Shown: in pieces, positions 7,642 to 15,624 of the stretch
Numbering within the stretch: the first letter of the stretch is position 1
Layout: each line of letters starts with the position of its first letter
Assembly (NCBI RefSeq): GCF_039652555.1
Contig: NZ_JBDJAF010000001.1
Location: 1,054,001-1,118,000, forward strand
Length of the DNA: 64,000 bases
Direction of reading: 5' to 3'
DNA from: Parafrigoribacterium mesophilum
GTDB lineage: Bacteria; Actinomycetota; Actinomycetes; Actinomycetales; Microbacteriaceae
Position numbers and translations under genes: made by a program
The notes under the pieces: model-generated
Databases searched by the model: none
What the model was told of the DNA's origin: nothing
Seen by the model: only the letters and a program-made list of their open reading frames with translations

Positions 7642-8108
7642 TGGGCGGCGTTCATGATCGCGAAGATGCGCGCCGCCTCGGCAAGGGTGGCCCGCTGCTC
7701 CGGCTCGAGCTTCGACAGCCTCCGCGACAGCCACGCGCTCCGGCGATGCCGCGTCTCCTTCACAATCCCTAGCCCTGCCTCGGTGAGCTCGATGAGCACC
7801 TGCCGACGATCGGTCGGATGTTGCGTTTTGGCCACATAACCCTTGTCGGCCAGGGCGGTGAGTGTGCGCGTCATCGATGGTGGCTGGATTTGCTCGTGAT
7901 CGGCGAGCTTGCGCGGTGTCATCGGCCCGTGGTGGTCGAGTACGCCGAGCACGGCGAACTGGGACAGAGTGATCGCATCGTCGCTGCGCTCTTGCCGGAT
8001 GCGCCGGGCCAACTGCAGCACCGCGCTGCGCAGTTCGATGGACAGGCTGGGCGCCCGGCGCGCGGGTGCCACCACCTCAGCGGCGGTCAGGATGCTCGGC
8101 TCGGACAT
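7638..8108 (-). CDS. MarR-family regulator of the adjacent MFS exporter
   Basis: A 156-aa winged-helix regulator. The visible segments are LARRIRQERSDDAITLSQFAVL, then the helix-turn-helix MTPRKLADHEQIQPPSMTRT and the wing RQVLIELTEAG with the conserved PTDRR just before it. It is translationally coupled to the MFS gene, and the overlapping palindromes at 8132-8149 just upstream are the probable auto-operator. The ligand and the exported compound are unknown. Confidence 0.9.
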   Translation of the reverse strand: MSEPSILTAAEVVAPARRAPSLSIELRSAVLQLARRIRQERSDDAITLSQFAVLGVLDHHGPMTPRKLADHEQIQPPSMTRTLTALADKGYVAKTQHPTDRRQVLIELTEAGLGIVKETRHRRSAWLSRRLSKLEPEQRATLAEAARIFAIMNAAQ

Positions 8109-8131
8109 GCATCCAGTCTAAACCCAGATCG

Positions 8132-8149
8132 TTAGCCATGCTAATTAGC
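8132..8149. promoter_or_regulatory. Candidate operator for the MarR-MFS operon
   Basis: TTAGCCATGCTAATTAGC contains two overlapping inverted repeats, TTAGC-N3-GCTAA (8132-8144) and GCTAATTAGC (8140-8149). It lies 24-41 bases upstream of the MarR ATG, a place where promoter elements are expected. Confidence 0.55.
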
Positions 8150-8183
8150 CCGGCTCACGAGCTCCCTCCAACCCGTCGCTTTA

Positions 8184-8269
8184 AACCCGTTTCACGGAGT
8201 TTTTGACTTCCGGATGCCTGGTGTAGCGGATCCGAGGCCGTCGGCGACAAAAACTCCTTGAGACGGGTT
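8184..8269. repeat. Dispersed palindromic repeat, family A, copy 1
   Basis: The 22-bp arms at 8184-8205 and 8248-8269 match at 20 of 22 positions when folded, around a 42-bp loop. The arm core is cccgtttca-ggagttt. It starts 11 bp beyond the prs stop. Copy 2 is at 25743. It may act as a terminator hairpin for prs. Confidence 0.7.
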
Positions 8270-8279
8270 GCTACGGAGG

Positions 8280-9257
8280 CTACGCGGCGCCGTCGAACAG
8301 GGAGGTAACGGAACCGTCACCGAAGACTTCGCGGATGGCGCGGGCGAGCAGCGGTGCGATGGGCAGCACGGTGAGTGCCGGGAACCGCTTCTCTGGCGGG
8401 ACCGGGAGGGTATCGGTGACCACGACGGAGGTGATGAACTCGGACTGCAGGATTTCCGGTGCCGGGTCGGAGAAGATGGCGTGGGTGGCGGCAACCACGA
8501 CGCCAATCGCGCCGGCGTCGCGCAACGCCTTGGCAGCGAGCACGATCGTGCGGCCGGTGTCGATCATGTCGTCGACGATGAGGCACACCCGACCGCGCAC
8601 GTCGCCGACGATGTCATGCACGGTGACCCGGTTCGGTACCAGGGGATCACGACGCTTGTGGATGATGGCCAGCGGTGAGCTGAGCTTGTCGCTCCAGATG
8701 TCCGCGACGCGAACCCGGCCCATGTCCGGGGATACCACGGTGAGGTTGGTGCAGTCGAGTTGGTGGCGGAAGTGTTCGAGCAGCACCGGCATGGCGAAGA
8801 GATGGTCCACTGGGCCATCGAAGAAGCCCTGGATCTGGGCGGCATGCAGGTCGACGGACATGATCCGGTCGGCGCCGGCGACCTTGAACAGGTCAGCGAC
8901 TAGCCGCGCCGAGATCGGCTCGCGGCCGCGGCCCTTCTTGTCCTGCCTGGCGTACGGGTAGAACGGCGCGACGACGGTGATGCGCTTGGCGGAGGCCCGC
9001 TTGAGCGCATCGACCATCACGAGCTGCTCCATGAGCCACTCGTTGATCGGCGTCGTGTGGGACTGGATGACGAAGGCGTCGCAGCCGCGCACGCTCTCGT
9101 CGTACCTGGCGTAGATCTCGCCGTTGGCGAAGGTGCGCGCATCCGTCGGTACGAGCTCCGAACCCAATTCCTTGGCGATGTCCAGTGCCAGTTGGGGGTG
9201 TGCCCGCCCCGAAACGAGAACGAGCTTTTTGTGACCGGTGATCTCGATGCCGGACAA
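8280..9257 (-). CDS. prs: Ribose-phosphate pyrophosphokinase (PRPP synthetase)
   Basis: Makes 5-phosphoribosyl-1-pyrophosphate from ribose 5-phosphate and ATP for nucleotide, His, Trp and NAD synthesis; cytoplasmic. At 325 aa it has the family's usual length. SVDLHAAQIQGFFDGPVDHL (about 140-160) and the PRPP-binding loop LIVDDMIDTGRT (about 232-243) are intact, as is the N-terminal GRAHPQLA segment. It lies 37 bp downstream of glmU on the same strand, the usual actinobacterial pairing. Downstream comes repeat family A copy 1. Confidence 0.97.
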   Translation of the reverse strand: MSGIEITGHKKLVLVSGRAHPQLALDIAKELGSELVPTDARTFANGEIYARYDESVRGCDAFVIQSHTTPINEWLMEQLVMVDALKRASAKRITVVAPFYPYARQDKKGRGREPISARLVADLFKVAGADRIMSVDLHAAQIQGFFDGPVDHLFAMPVLLEHFRHQLDCTNLTVVSPDMGRVRVADIWSDKLSSPLAIIHKRRDPLVPNRVTVHDIVGDVRGRVCLIVDDMIDTGRTIVLAAKALRDAGAIGVVVAATHAIFSDPAPEILQSEFITSVVVTDTLPVPPEKRFPALTVLPIAPLLARAIREVFGDGSVTSLFDGAA

Positions 9258-9294
9258 GTCCCCTGCTCTCTGCCGGCGAACCGACGATTGTGAC

Positions 9295-10731
9295 CTAGTC
9301 CGCCCGCTCGCCCGAGGCTGCCGCTGCCGTCGCTGCCGCAGAGCCCGGACGGTGTGATTCGACCCAGCCGACTATGTTTCGCTGCGGAGCCACATTGATG
9401 GCCAACGCGCCGGCCGGAACGTCCTTGCGGACTACGGTGCCGGCGCCCGTGTAGGCTCCATCGCCAATTCTAACGGGGGCGACGAACACGTTGTGTGCGC
9501 CGGTGCGCACGTGGGATCCGACGGCAGTTTTGTGCTTGTTGACGCCGTCGTAGTTGGCGATGATGGTGCCCGCGCCCACGTTGGATCCCTCGCCGACTTC
9601 GGCATCGCCGATATAGCTGAGGTGCGGCACCTTCGTGCCGTCGCCGATGTGCGAGTTCTTCACCTCGACGAAGGTGCCGATCTTGCCGTCGGCCCCCAGG
9701 TAGGAGCCCGGCCGCAGATAGGCGAACGGGCCGACGGATGCTCCGGCGCCGATCACGGCGAGGGTGGCGTCGGTGCGCTTGACGACGGCATTTTCTCCGA
9801 TCTCGCAATCCACGAGAGTGGTGTCCGGACCGATTGTGGCGCCGCGCTCGATGGCCGTCGCGCCCTTGATCTGGGTTCCCGGCAGGATTTCGACGTCTTC
9901 GGCGAGGGTCGCATCCAGGTCGATCCAGGTGGTGGACGGGTCCTGCACGGTCACTCCGGCCAGCTGCCAGCCGCGCACGATCCGCGCGTTGAGCTCGCGG
10001 GCCGCGGCGCTCAGCTGGGCGCGGTCGTTGATGCCGGTGACCAGCCACGGGTCGGACACCGGAACGGCCTCGATGCGCCCGCCGCCGCTGCGGATCTGCT
10101 CCGCGGCATCCGTGAGGTACTTCTCGTTTTGCGCGTTGTGGGTCGTGATCTGCGGCAACGCCGTGCGGAGCTCCGTCGCGTCGAACACGTACACCCCGGC
10201 GTTGATCTCGGTGATCGTTAGTTGAGTGTCGTCCGCGTCACGGTGCTCGATGATGGCCTGGAAGCCGCCGTCGGCGCCGCGAAGGATGCGACCGGCGCCG
10301 GTCGGGTCGTCGAAGAAGGCACTGAGCAGGGTGAGGGCGTTTCCGGCCCGCTCGTGCGCGTCCAGGAGGGCGTCGACGGTCGCCGCATCCAGCAGCGGCA
10401 CGTCGGCGCTGAGCACGACCACCGAGCCGGTGAAGTCCTCGGGGAGGGCAGACAGCGCCACCTCGACCGCGCGGCCGGTGCCGGGCACGTCGTCTTGATC
10501 CACGATGATCGTGTTCGGCGACTGCTGGGAAATCACCTTCGCGATCGCGTCCCGTTCGTGCCGCAGCACCGCGATCACCTGGCCGGCTCCGAGCGCATCG
10601 GCGGTGGCGAGTACGTGGCCGATGAGCGGAAGTCCAGCAAGCGGATGCAACACCTTCGGTGTCGAGGACTTCATCCGCGTTCCCGCTCCGGCAGCCAAGA
10701 TGACCACTGCCACCTGCGATGTTCTCGTCAT
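9295..10731 (-). CDS. glmU: Bifunctional UDP-GlcNAc pyrophosphorylase / glucosamine-1-phosphate acetyltransferase
   Basis: Final two steps to UDP-N-acetylglucosamine for peptidoglycan; 478 aa. The N-terminal uridylyltransferase has LAAGAGTRMKSSTPKVLHPL at about residues 12-31. The C-terminal left-handed beta-helix acetyltransferase has hexapeptide repeats and the catalytic-region segment LSYIGDAEVGEGSNVGAGT. The ATG at 10731 gives the standard MTRTSQVAVVILAAG start; the frame runs on upstream only because the adjacent tRNA-Gln gene happens to be open. The tail is Ala-rich and divergent, common in this group. Confidence 0.97.
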   Translation of the reverse strand: MTRTSQVAVVILAAGAGTRMKSSTPKVLHPLAGLPLIGHVLATADALGAGQVIAVLRHERDAIAKVISQQSPNTIIVDQDDVPGTGRAVEVALSALPEDFTGSVVVLSADVPLLDAATVDALLDAHERAGNALTLLSAFFDDPTGAGRILRGADGGFQAIIEHRDADDTQLTITEINAGVYVFDATELRTALPQITTHNAQNEKYLTDAAEQIRSGGGRIEAVPVSDPWLVTGINDRAQLSAAARELNARIVRGWQLAGVTVQDPSTTWIDLDATLAEDVEILPGTQIKGATAIERGATIGPDTTLVDCEIGENAVVKRTDATLAVIGAGASVGPFAYLRPGSYLGADGKIGTFVEVKNSHIGDGTKVPHLSYIGDAEVGEGSNVGAGTIIANYDGVNKHKTAVGSHVRTGAHNVFVAPVRIGDGAYTGAGTVVRKDVPAGALAINVAPQRNIVGWVESHRPGSAAATAAAASGERAD

Positions 10732-10760
10732 CCGTGCTCTTTTCCGCGCTCGAGGAGGGG

Positions 10761-10832
10761 CTCCGCCTCCAGGATTCGAACCTAGACTTAACAGCTCCAA
10801 AGGCTGTCGTGCTGCCATTACACCAAGGCGGA
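10761..10832 (-). tRNA. tRNA-Gln (anticodon TTG)
   Basis: 72 nt. The acceptor stem TCCGCCT pairs with AGGCGGA, with discriminator G. The D-arm region is TGGTGTAATGGCA, the anticodon stem ACAGC/GCTGT encloses the loop CTTTGGA (anticodon TTG, codon CAA), and the T-arm has GGTTCGAATCC. No CCA is encoded. It lies 29 bp upstream of glmU on the same strand, the classic actinobacterial location. Confidence 0.95.
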
Positions 10833-10908
10833 TCGCCGGGCGACTGCCTCACCGCCCGCGGTAGACAATTCTGCCAGATCGGGCAGGCCTGCACGCAACG
10901 CGGATAAT

Positions 10909-10923
10909 AGGAGGATGCCTCCT
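10909..10923 (+). promoter_or_regulatory. Perfect palindrome centred on the MarR start codon
   Basis: AGGAGG-ATG-CCTCCT: the Shine-Dalgarno-like AGGAGG abuts the ATG with no spacing and is perfectly complementary to the next six coding bases. It may hide the start in a hairpin or serve as an operator. Confidence 0.4.
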
Positions 10924-11406
10924 CGCGACGAAGTCGACCGGATCGTCGACGCCTGGCTCCGCGAGCGGCCGGATCTGGACTTCTCCCCCTTGCAGGTACT
11001 GTCGCGGGTGGGACGACTGGCCAAGCACCTGGATCGGGCCCGCCGGGCGGCCTTCACCGCATCCGGGCTCGACTCCTGGGAGTTCGATGTGCTCTCGGCG
11101 CTGCGGCGCGCCGGTTCGCCCTATCAGCTAAGCCCGAAAGCCCTGCTGCAGCAGACGCTGGTCTCCTCCGGAACCATGACGAATCGCATCGACAGGCTGG
11201 TGGAACGCGGGCTCGTCGAGCGGCGCGGCGACCCGAACGACGGCCGCGGGATCCTGGTGACGATGACCGCCACCGGTCAGACCCGAGTGGATGCGGCGAT
11301 CAGCCAACTGCTGGAGGCCGAGGCCGAACTGCTGAACAATCTTTCAGTGCCCGACCGGGAGCGCATCGCGACGTTGCTGCGCAAGCTGAGCCTCGACTTC
11401 GACTGA
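10915..11406 (+). CDS. MarR-family transcriptional regulator
   Basis: A 163-aa winged-helix regulator of the longer, acidic-N-terminus MarR type. It has a dimerisation helix LSRVGRLAKHLDRARRAA, then LDSWEFDVLSALRR, the recognition segment QQTLVSSGTMTNRIDRLVER and the wing RRGDPNDGRGILVTMT. It stands alone between tRNA-Gln (opposite strand) and a convergent DksA-like gene, so its targets are not evident. The ATG start sits in the middle of an AGGAGG/CCTCCT palindrome with unusual zero spacing to the ribosome-binding site. Confidence 0.88.
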   Translation: MPPRDEVDRIVDAWLRERPDLDFSPLQVLSRVGRLAKHLDRARRAAFTASGLDSWEFDVLSALRRAGSPYQLSPKALLQQTLVSSGTMTNRIDRLVERGLVERRGDPNDGRGILVTMTATGQTRVDAAISQLLEAEAELLNNLSVPDRERIATLLRKLSLDFD

Positions 11407-11427
11407 GCGGCGCCAGCCCACATCGGA

Positions 11428-11766
11428 TCAAGCACAGTTGATGCAGGTGCGCGCGGCGGGCCGCGCTTCCAGCCTGGCGGTGCCGATGGGCTGACCGCAC
11501 ACCTCGCAGGTTCCGTAGGTTCCGACATCCAACCGCGCCAATGCCGCGTCGATCTGTGCGAGGCGATTGGTCGACTGGACGATGAGCGCCTCGGTCTGGG
11601 ACCGCTCGAATGCCAGGGTGACGCCTTCCGTGTCGTGCTCGTCGTCGGTGCTGACCGAACGCCTGGCCGCGACGATTGACTCGACGTCCCGCCCCAGGTC
11701 CGCCATCAGCCCCTGGGTGCCGGCGCGGTCTGCGATCAGAAGGTCTCGAAAATGCTGCGTGTTCAT
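11428..11766 (-). CDS. DksA/TraR-type zinc-finger protein
   Basis: A 112-aa protein with a central coiled-coil region (about residues 25-75, rich in charged residues and Ala/Leu) and a C-terminal four-Cys zinc finger, CEVCGQPIGTARLEAR followed by TCINC. DksA/TraR proteins enter the RNA polymerase secondary channel. The short actinobacterial versions lack the DxxDxA tip of DksA, and this one has AQIDAALARLDVG instead, so ppGpp-type activity should not be assumed. It is convergent with the MarR gene and followed by the ABC-F gene. Confidence 0.88.
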   Translation of the reverse strand: MNTQHFRDLLIADRAGTQGLMADLGRDVESIVAARRSVSTDDEHDTEGVTLAFERSQTEALIVQSTNRLAQIDAALARLDVGTYGTCEVCGQPIGTARLEARPAARTCINCA

Positions 11767-11826
11767 GCGGGAAAGTGTGGCACGAATCCGGTCGATTGTC
11801 CCGGGTCGGTCAGGTGTCTGAGTTGG

Positions 11827-13620
11827 TCAGGACTCCAGTACTTGGCTCAATTCCAGCCACCGCGACTCGAGCGCACCGAGCGATTCTTCGAGCAACCGCA
11901 ATTCTTCGGAGAGTGCCCCGAGTCCCTCGTAGTCGCTTTGGTCGAACGCGGCGAACCGCGCGTGCAGGGCATCGATGCGGCCTGTGGTCTTCTCCATTTT
12001 GCGGGTGACCGACGCGAGCTCTTTCTGGGCGTTCCGAAGCTCCGCCCCCTGCAATCCGGATGCCGTTGGTGCGGCGGGTGCCGCAGTGCGTGCCGCGTCG
12101 GCATCCTGCTTCCTGCGCAGCTCCAGGTACTGCTCCACACCGCGGGGCAGGTGCCGGAATCCGCCGTCCATCACCGCGTACTGCTGGTCGGTGACCCGCT
12201 CGATGAGGTACCTGTCGTGTGAGACCACCAGGAGGGTGCCGGCGAAGGAGTCCAGCAGGTCCTCGATCGCGGCGAGGATGTCGGTGTCCAGGTCGTTGGT
12301 GGGCTCGTCGAGGATCAGGACGTTGGGTTCGGAGAGCAAAATGAGCAGCAGTTGCAGGCGGCGCTGCTGCCCGCCGGACAGATCCTTCACCGGGGTGGAG
12401 AGTTGGGCGCTGGAGAACCCGACCCGTTCCAGCAACTGGGTTGGCGTCATCTCCTTGCCGCCGGTGACATAGCTGCTCTTAAGCCGCCCGATCACCTCGC
12501 TCACCCGGTCCTCCCAGACGTCCTCGAGTTCGCCGAGCTGCTGGGTCAGGGTGGCGACCTTGATGGTCTTGCCTCGTTTCACCTTCCCCGAGGTCGGGCT
12601 GAGCTCGCCGGAAATGAGGCTGAGGAGCGTGCTTTTCCCCGCCCCGTTGACACCAAGCACGCCGGTGCGCTCGCCCGGCGCGATCCGCCAGGTGATGTTC
12701 TTCAGCACCTCGGTCTTCTCGGGCCCCTCCCCGTACGACACGGAGACGTTCTCGAGGTCGACGACATCCTTGCCGAGCCGTTGCATGGCCATCGAGGCGA
12801 GCGAGACGGTGTCGCGTGGTGGTGGCTCATTCTCGATCAGTTCGTAGGCCGCATCCATCCTGAATTTCGGTTTCGCCGTGCGCGCCGGGGCACCCCGGCG
12901 CAGCCAGGCGAGTTCCTTTCGCATCAGGTTCTGCCGTTTCGACTCGGATGCCGCCGCCATCCTGTCCCGCTCGACGCGCTGCAGGATGTACGCGGCGTAG
13001 CCGCCCTCGAACGGTTCGACCTGCCGATCGTGCACTTCCCAGGTGTCGGTGCAGATCTCATCCAGGAACCATCGATCGTGGGTGACGACGGCGAGCGCAC
13101 CGGAGTTCGTGGACCACCGGTGTTTCAGGTGCTCGGCGAGCCAGGCGATGCCCTCGATGTCAAGGTGGTTGGTGGGTTCGTCGAGGAAGATCATGTCCCA
13201 GTCGCCGACCAGCACCCTGGCGAGCGCCACCCGGCGTCGCTGCCCGCCGGACAGGTCGCCGATGACCGCCTCCCAGGGGATGTCGGACACCAGCCCGGCC
13301 AGCACGTCGCGGATTTTCGGGTCGGACGCCCAAACGTGCTCGGCGGTCTCGCCGAGGATCGCGCGCTGCACCGTTGCGGCATCGTCCAGCGTGTCGGATT
13401 GGTCGAGCATCGCGAGGGTCACCCCGCCCCGGCGGGTGACGCGCCCGGCGTCGGGTTCCAGGCAGCCGGCGAGCATCCGCAGCAGGCTGGATTTGCCGTC
13501 GCCGTTGCGGCCGACGATGCCGATCCGGTCGCCCTCGTCGAGTCCGAGGGTGAGACGATCGAAGACCACGCGCGTCGGATATTCGAGGTGGAGCGATTCC
13601 GCTCCGAGAAGATGGGCCAT
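11827..13620 (-). CDS. ABC-F family ATPase, Uup-like
   Basis: Soluble tandem ABC ATPase (597 aa) of the ribosome-associated ABC-F class. Domain 1 has Walker A GRNGDGKSSLL, signature LSGGQRRRVALA and FLDEPTNHLDIE. A linker carrying RKELAWLRRGAPARTAKPKF follows. Domain 2 has GVNGAGKSTLL, LSGGQQRRLQL and LILDEPTNDLDTD. The C-terminal coiled coil (about residues 520-597) resembles Uup, which binds branched DNA or the ribosome. The first Walker A has Asp in place of the usual Ala/Cys, and Ser for Thr. It is the last gene of the metG-tatD-rsmA-ispE series. Confidence 0.93.
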   Translation of the reverse strand: MAHLLGAESLHLEYPTRVVFDRLTLGLDEGDRIGIVGRNGDGKSSLLRMLAGCLEPDAGRVTRRGGVTLAMLDQSDTLDDAATVQRAILGETAEHVWASDPKIRDVLAGLVSDIPWEAVIGDLSGGQRRRVALARVLVGDWDMIFLDEPTNHLDIEGIAWLAEHLKHRWSTNSGALAVVTHDRWFLDEICTDTWEVHDRQVEPFEGGYAAYILQRVERDRMAAASESKRQNLMRKELAWLRRGAPARTAKPKFRMDAAYELIENEPPPRDTVSLASMAMQRLGKDVVDLENVSVSYGEGPEKTEVLKNITWRIAPGERTGVLGVNGAGKSTLLSLISGELSPTSGKVKRGKTIKVATLTQQLGELEDVWEDRVSEVIGRLKSSYVTGGKEMTPTQLLERVGFSSAQLSTPVKDLSGGQQRRLQLLLILLSEPNVLILDEPTNDLDTDILAAIEDLLDSFAGTLLVVSHDRYLIERVTDQQYAVMDGGFRHLPRGVEQYLELRRKQDADAARTAAPAAPTASGLQGAELRNAQKELASVTRKMEKTTGRIDALHARFAAFDQSDYEGLGALSEELRLLEESLGALESRWLELSQVLES

Positions 13621-13666
13621 TACCTCTAGTTGACCACACCGCCGGGAGCACCGGCGACGCGGCGGG

Positions 13667-14602
13667 TCAGTCGCCGACCAGGCGGGCTCCGTGTACCGGA
13701 CCGGTGGCCCGGACCACGTTGATGCGCGCCGCGCTGAGCGCGATCTGCAGTTCCAGCGCGTTGTCGATGTCCGCGGCCAGGAATGCGACCGTGGGCCCGG
13801 AGCCGGAGATCATCCCAGCGAGTGCGCCGTTCTCCTCCCCCAACTCGATGATGGTGGCCAGCCCCGGTTCCAGGTGCAGGGCCGGGGCCTGCAGGTCGTT
13901 GTGCAACGATTCCGCGAGCATGTGCGGGTCACCGGCGCGGAGCGCCTGGAGCACGTTCGCGTCGACCCGCGGCTGCACCTGAGCGGGGAAGATGTCCTGC
14001 GAGTGCCGGTCCCGGTGCCGATCGAGTTCTTCGAACACCTCGGGGGTGCGCATGTCGAAGTCTGCGAAGGCGAGCACCCACTGGAAATGCCCCATCGCCA
14101 GTGCCGGGCTGATCTGGTCGCCACGCCCGGTGCCGATCGCCGTGCCGCCGATGAACGCGAACGGCACGTCGGGGCCGAGTTGCACCGCCAGCCCCAGCAG
14201 CTCCTCGCGGGGAAGTTCGGTGCCCCACAGCGCATCGCAGGCGAGCAACGTGGCCGCCGCATCCGCAGAGCCGCCGCCCATCCCGCCCGCGACGGGTACG
14301 TTCTTGCCGATTTCAAGTCGCACTCCGCCGCGGTAGCCGGTCTTGTGGGCGAGCATGGTGGCGGCACGGATCGCGAGGTTCGAGCCGTCCCTGGCCAGTC
14401 CCGCCGTGTCGATCGGCCCGAAAAAGTTGACCGAGAAGTCGTCAGCCGGATACGCGTGCACCTCTTCGCACAGCGACACCGCCTGGTACGCGGTGGCTAC
14501 CTCGTGCATCCCGTCACTCAGTTGCGCGCCGACCTTGAGGAAGACGTTGATCTTCCCCGGCGCTCGGGCGTGCGCCACCTTGGCGGTGGCCGCTGTGGTC
14601 AT
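13667..14602 (-). CDS. ispE: 4-diphosphocytidyl-2-C-methyl-D-erythritol kinase
   Basis: GHMP kinase of the non-mevalonate isoprenoid pathway; phosphorylates CDP-ME with ATP. 311 aa. It has ARAPGKINVFLKVG at residues 11-24, the GHMP ATP loop VPVAGGMGGGSADAAATL near residues 100-120, and the C-terminal GSGPTVAFL motif. It is 33 bp downstream of rsmA on the same strand, the standard neighbourhood. Confidence 0.96.
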   Translation of the reverse strand: MTTAATAKVAHARAPGKINVFLKVGAQLSDGMHEVATAYQAVSLCEEVHAYPADDFSVNFFGPIDTAGLARDGSNLAIRAATMLAHKTGYRGGVRLEIGKNVPVAGGMGGGSADAAATLLACDALWGTELPREELLGLAVQLGPDVPFAFIGGTAIGTGRGDQISPALAMGHFQWVLAFADFDMRTPEVFEELDRHRDRHSQDIFPAQVQPRVDANVLQALRAGDPHMLAESLHNDLQAPALHLEPGLATIIELGEENGALAGMISGSGPTVAFLAADIDNALELQIALSAARINVVRATGPVHGARLVGD

Positions 14603-14635
14603 AGACCCAACCTACTCGAACGCTTTGTCTGCTTT

Positions 14636-15496
14636 TTACGCGGTGCCGCGTGCCGCCCTGGCGATGTCGAGAAAGTCGTGGACGCTCAGTTGCTCCCCGC
14701 GCTGGGTGGGCTCGACGCCTGCGCTCTCGAGCAGGTCGGAGGCCGCGTGGCTGCCCCCAAGCACGCCGGCGAGCGATTGCCGGAGCATCTTGCGTCGCTG
14801 ACCGAACGCCGCATCCACCAGGGCGAAGGTCTCGGTCCGCTCGCCCTCATCGCCCAGCCCGCTCTCCCGCACCGCGAACGACACGAGGATCGAGTCCACG
14901 TTGGGCACCGGCCAGAACACCTGCCGGCTCACCTGTCCCGCCGTGGTGAAGTGGCCGTACCAGGCCGCCTTGACGCTCGGGGATCCGTAGATCTTCGACC
15001 CCGGCGTGGCGGCAAGACGCTGGCCGACCTCGGATTGCACCATGATCAGCCCCGTGGTGATGCCTCTGAAGTGTTCGAGCAGGTGCAGCAGCACGGGCAC
15101 CGAGACGTTGTACGGCAGGTTGGCGACCAGGGTGGTCGGCTCGCCGGGCAGTTCGGTGATCGTCATGGCGTCGGCGGTGACGACGGTGAGCCTCGCGTCA
15201 GGTTGCAACAGGTGCACGGTGATCGGAAGTTGCTGCGCTAGCCTCCGGTCGATCTCCACGGCGACCACGCGCGCGCCCACCTCGGTCAGGCCGAGCGTCA
15301 GCGAGCCGAGCCCCGGCCCGATTTCGACGACGGTGCGCTCGGCGCTTACTCCGGCTGTCTTGACGATGCGCCGCACGGTATTCGCGTCGATGACGAAGTT
15401 CTGGCCGAGCTTCTTCGTAGGGCGAAGATCCAAGGATGCGGCCAGGTCCCGCACCTCGGCCGGTCCCAGCAGTCTCGCCGCGCCACTGTTCGTCAT
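14636..15496 (-). CDS. rsmA: 16S rRNA (adenine1518-N6/adenine1519-N6)-dimethyltransferase
   Basis: Dimethylates the two adenines of the 3' terminal loop of 16S rRNA with SAM (KsgA). 286 aa. It has KKLGQNFVID at about residues 29-38, SAM motif VVEIGPGLGSLT, VEIDRRLA, and catalytic NLPYNVSVPV (about residue 125). It lies between tatD and ispE. In related actinobacteria a resuscitation-promoting-factor gene often sits between tatD and rsmA; here there is only a 122-bp gap with a 20-bp tandem duplication. Confidence 0.96.
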   Translation of the reverse strand: MTNSGAARLLGPAEVRDLAASLDLRPTKKLGQNFVIDANTVRRIVKTAGVSAERTVVEIGPGLGSLTLGLTEVGARVVAVEIDRRLAQQLPITVHLLQPDARLTVVTADAMTITELPGEPTTLVANLPYNVSVPVLLHLLEHFRGITTGLIMVQSEVGQRLAATPGSKIYGSPSVKAAWYGHFTTAGQVSRQVFWPVPNVDSILVSFAVRESGLGDEGERTETFALVDAAFGQRRKMLRQSLAGVLGGSHAASDLLESAGVEPTQRGEQLSVHDFLDIARAARGTA

Positions 15497-15584
15497 TCAG
15501 GACCTCGTGGTGCCGGGGTGGCGGATGTCATGTACCGAATTCTCGCAGGCCTCACCAGTAGACAGCCGTCCCACCATGTCCTGA

Positions 15585-15624
15585 ATGATGAAAGGGCACT
15601 AGGCATGATGAAAGGGCACTAGGC
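15585..15624. repeat. 20-bp tandem duplication over the tatD stop codon
   Basis: atgatgaaagggcactaggc occurs twice in a row (15585-15604 and 15605-15624). The tatD TAG (15621-15619) lies in the second copy. It looks like a recent slippage duplication. Confidence 0.85.
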
